Positions 6,647 to 7,901 of a stretch of 7,901 nt of DNA are shown here, one piece after another. Each line of letters starts with the position of its first letter. The first letter of the stretch is position 1. Position numbers and translations under genes: made by a program. The notes beneath the pieces were generated by a model. It was not told the DNA's origin, did no database searches, and saw only the letters and a list, made by a program, of their open reading frames with translations. This DNA is from Bacteroidota bacterium (lineage in GTDB: Bacteria; Bacteroidota; Bacteroidia; Flavobacteriales; Weeksellaceae). Location of the stretch: the NCBI GenBank assembly GCA_023420435.1, contig JAEZWE010000206.1, positions 1-7,901 of the forward strand. Reading direction: 5' to 3'.

Positions 6647-7274
6647 TTTGATCTGTTTTTCAGGAATTGCTCAAAAAAGTGAGAAGAATGAAAATGTAAA
6701 AAAGTGGAATTATGAACCCAATTTCATGATAGGAATAGATGTACTGAATTTTGGGGCTTCTTTTTTTAGCGATCGTAAACTGTATCAGGGATTTATATCT
6801 TCAAAATTGAAAGATAATTGGCATGGTGTTGCAGAAGCAGGTTTTGAAATTAATAAATATCAAAAAAATGGCTACAATGCCACTGTAAATGGACCTTTTG
6901 CAAAAATCGGAACCTTTTATATGATGTCTAAAGACCCTGAAAATGAATTCAATGGATTTTATTTGGGTGGAAAAATGGCTGGATCATTTTATAGTCAGGA
7001 ATATAAAGCAGTTCCGGTTCGTGGTTTTGGAGGCAGTAATTCATCCATTGCTTTTCCGCAGACCAATCAATCTTCTTTTTGGTTGGAAGGTGTGGCAGGT
7101 GGAAGGATACAGTTCTTTCAAACTCAATTTTTTATTGATGTGAATGTTCAGCCTAAATATTTGGTTTACAGCAGTAAACAAGATGAAATTAAACCCATGA
7201 TTGTTCCTGGATTTGGTAAAAGTTCAACGAAGTTCAATCTTGGTTTTAGCTGGAATGTAGCTTACAGATTTTAG
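6612..7274 (+). CDS. Predicted outer-membrane beta-barrel protein, DUF6048-like
   Basis: A 220-residue exported protein. The signal peptide (residues 1-21) ends in SGIAQ. The mature protein has alternating polar/hydrophobic strands rich in Gly, Phe and Tyr (MIGIDVLNFGASF, GFYLGGKMAGSFYS, GVAGGRIQFF, FNLGFSWNVAYRF) and ends in Phe, as outer-membrane barrel proteins commonly do. The VPGF segment near the end and the overall pattern fit DUF6048 as I recall it. Its only cysteine is in the signal peptide. ATG 6612 is preferred to TTG 6609 as the normal start codon at the head of the signal peptide. The start lies inside the preceding lipoprotein gene (35-nt overlap, different frame), so the two products are probably made together. 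Its size suggests a small barrel of about 8-10 strands. A role in transport, adhesion or envelope upkeep cannot be assigned. Confidence 0.8.
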   Translation: MKTKHIFIFIFSLICFSGIAQKSEKNENVKKWNYEPNFMIGIDVLNFGASFFSDRKLYQGFISSKLKDNWHGVAEAGFEINKYQKNGYNATVNGPFAKIGTFYMMSKDPENEFNGFYLGGKMAGSFYSQEYKAVPVRGFGGSNSSIAFPQTNQSSFWLEGVAGGRIQFFQTQFFIDVNVQPKYLVYSSKQDEIKPMIVPGFGKSSTKFNLGFSWNVAYRF

Positions 7275-7373
7275 AAGTGATTTCTTTTTTTACTATTAAT
7301 TTTTCTGGATAATGTTTTTATATTTAATTGATTTATTCAATCGCTATTTATCACGATGAATAGTTTAAATGGT

Positions 7374-7381
7374 TAATATTG
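7374..7381 (+). promoter_or_regulatory. Candidate -7 element for the M43 metalloprotease gene
   Basis: TAATATTG matches TAnnTTTG with one mismatch. It ends 31 nt before the ATG at 7413, which leaves a leader of about 25 nt. It lies in the 138-nt, very AT-rich gap 7275-7412. That gap also has a weak stem-loop at 7344-7363 and no convincing terminator for the upstream gene. No -33 TTG is visible at the normal spacing. Confidence 0.35.
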
Positions 7382-7412
7382 CAGAAATTTTAATATATAT
7401 TTTATCCTAATC

Positions 7413-7901
7413 ATGATGAAAAAAATACTTGCGGTTTTTATATTGCTAATTTCCTTTTTCAACTTTGCACAAAGAACTTGTGGAACAACTCAGGTAATGG
7501 AAGAATTTTATAAAAATCATCCTGAAGAAAAAATTAGAAAGAAAGATTTAGATTTTTTCTTGAGAAATAATACCCCAAACTCTACATCAGCCACCAATAA
7601 ATTAGTGGTTACTATTCCTGTAGTAGTTCATGTTTTATATTCCAACGCCACGATGAATATTTCTGATGCACAAATTGCTTCACAAATAGCCATTTTAAAT
7701 GCCGATTTTAGAAAATTGAATGCTGACTTTTCAACTGTAGTTCCGCCAGCTTTTCAAGGAGTTGCAGCAGACGCAGAAATAGCGTTTTGTATGGCTACTA
7801 GAACACCAAGTGGTGCCACAACCAATGGAATTGAACGTAAATCTGTACCTTCAAATTTTAATTTTGACAATAATTATTACACTTCCTCAGGATTAGTGGC
7901 T
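7413..7901 (+). CDS. Secreted M43-family (pappalysin/cytophagalysin-type) zinc metalloprotease, N-terminal part (3'-truncated by window edge)
   Basis: The first 163 residues of an exported protein; the frame is open to the end of the window. A Sec signal peptide (residues 1 to about 20, ending FNFAQ) is followed by a short propeptide-like stretch with RTCGT (Cys23) and a charged helix (about 28-52). Then come the conserved entry strand TIPVVVHVLY (67-76), ISDAQIASQIAILNADFRKLN (83-103) and VAADAEIAFCMATR (117-130), with GIER (139-142). This order is characteristic of the N-terminal half of the M43B catalytic domain in Flavobacteriia. The zinc motif HExxHxxGxxH and any type IX secretion C-terminal domain would lie beyond the window, so activity cannot be confirmed. 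ATG codons at 7413 and 7416 are adjacent, and either could be used. Gene order gives no clear link with the upstream operon. The assignment rests on the N-terminal pattern. Confidence 0.82.
   Translation, partial: MMKKILAVFILLISFFNFAQRTCGTTQVMEEFYKNHPEEKIRKKDLDFFLRNNTPNSTSATNKLVVTIPVVVHVLYSNATMNISDAQIASQIAILNADFRKLNADFSTVVPPAFQGVAADAEIAFCMATRTPSGATTNGIERKSVPSNFNFDNNYYTSSGLVA

Noticed and set aside
7273..7290. Possible terminator after the DUF6048-like gene (AGAA...TTCT followed by T-run)
   Set aside because: The stem is only 4 bp; a T-run alone is not enough in this AT-rich DNA.
7344..7363. Stem-loop with arms CTATTTAT and ATGAATAG before the M43 gene
   Set aside because: Only about 8 bp with a G-T wobble, AT-rich and with no T-run after it; it could be chance and is not a convincing terminator or operator.

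Overview
The window looks like chromosomal DNA from a Bacteroidota member of the class Flavobacteriia, most likely a Chryseobacterium/Elizabethkingia-type organism. The basis is low-GC codon use, Bacteroidota -7 promoter motifs (TAnnTTTG) just before start codons, lipoproteins of flavobacterial type, and protein families (DUF4369, DUF5117/5118/4953, DUF6452, DUF6048, M43) that are mostly known from this phylum. The genus is inferred and was not tested by a search.

Layout, all on the + strand: (1) the 3' part of sdhB, the iron-sulfur subunit of succinate dehydrogenase/fumarate reductase, ends at 481 and is followed by a strong hairpin terminator. (2) A single-gene unit at 614-2137 encodes a lipoprotein with a DUF4369-like N-terminus and a thioredoxin-like C-terminus that has lost both redox cysteines. 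It has its own -7 promoter element and its own terminator. (3) A probable four-gene run spans 2209-7274: rlmD (23S rRNA m5U1939 methyltransferase), a large secreted zinc metalloprotease (HExxHxxGxxH), a small lipoprotein (DUF6452-like) and an outer-membrane beta-barrel-like protein (DUF6048-like). The last three are tightly packed, with a 1-nt gap and then a 35-nt overlap. (4) After a 138-nt AT-rich gap, the 5' part of a secreted M43 (pappalysin/cytophagalysin-type) metalloprotease begins at 7413 and runs off the window.

The common theme after sdhB is the cell envelope: two lipoproteins, one beta-barrel candidate and two exported metalloproteases, with rlmD as the housekeeping exception. No mobile element, CRISPR array, tRNA or rRNA was seen, and codon use looks uniform, so this is an ordinary chromosomal region. 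The most interesting points are the cysteine-less thioredoxin-like lipoprotein and the overlapping DUF6452/DUF6048 pair, a plausible but uncharacterised surface-lipoprotein plus barrel module.
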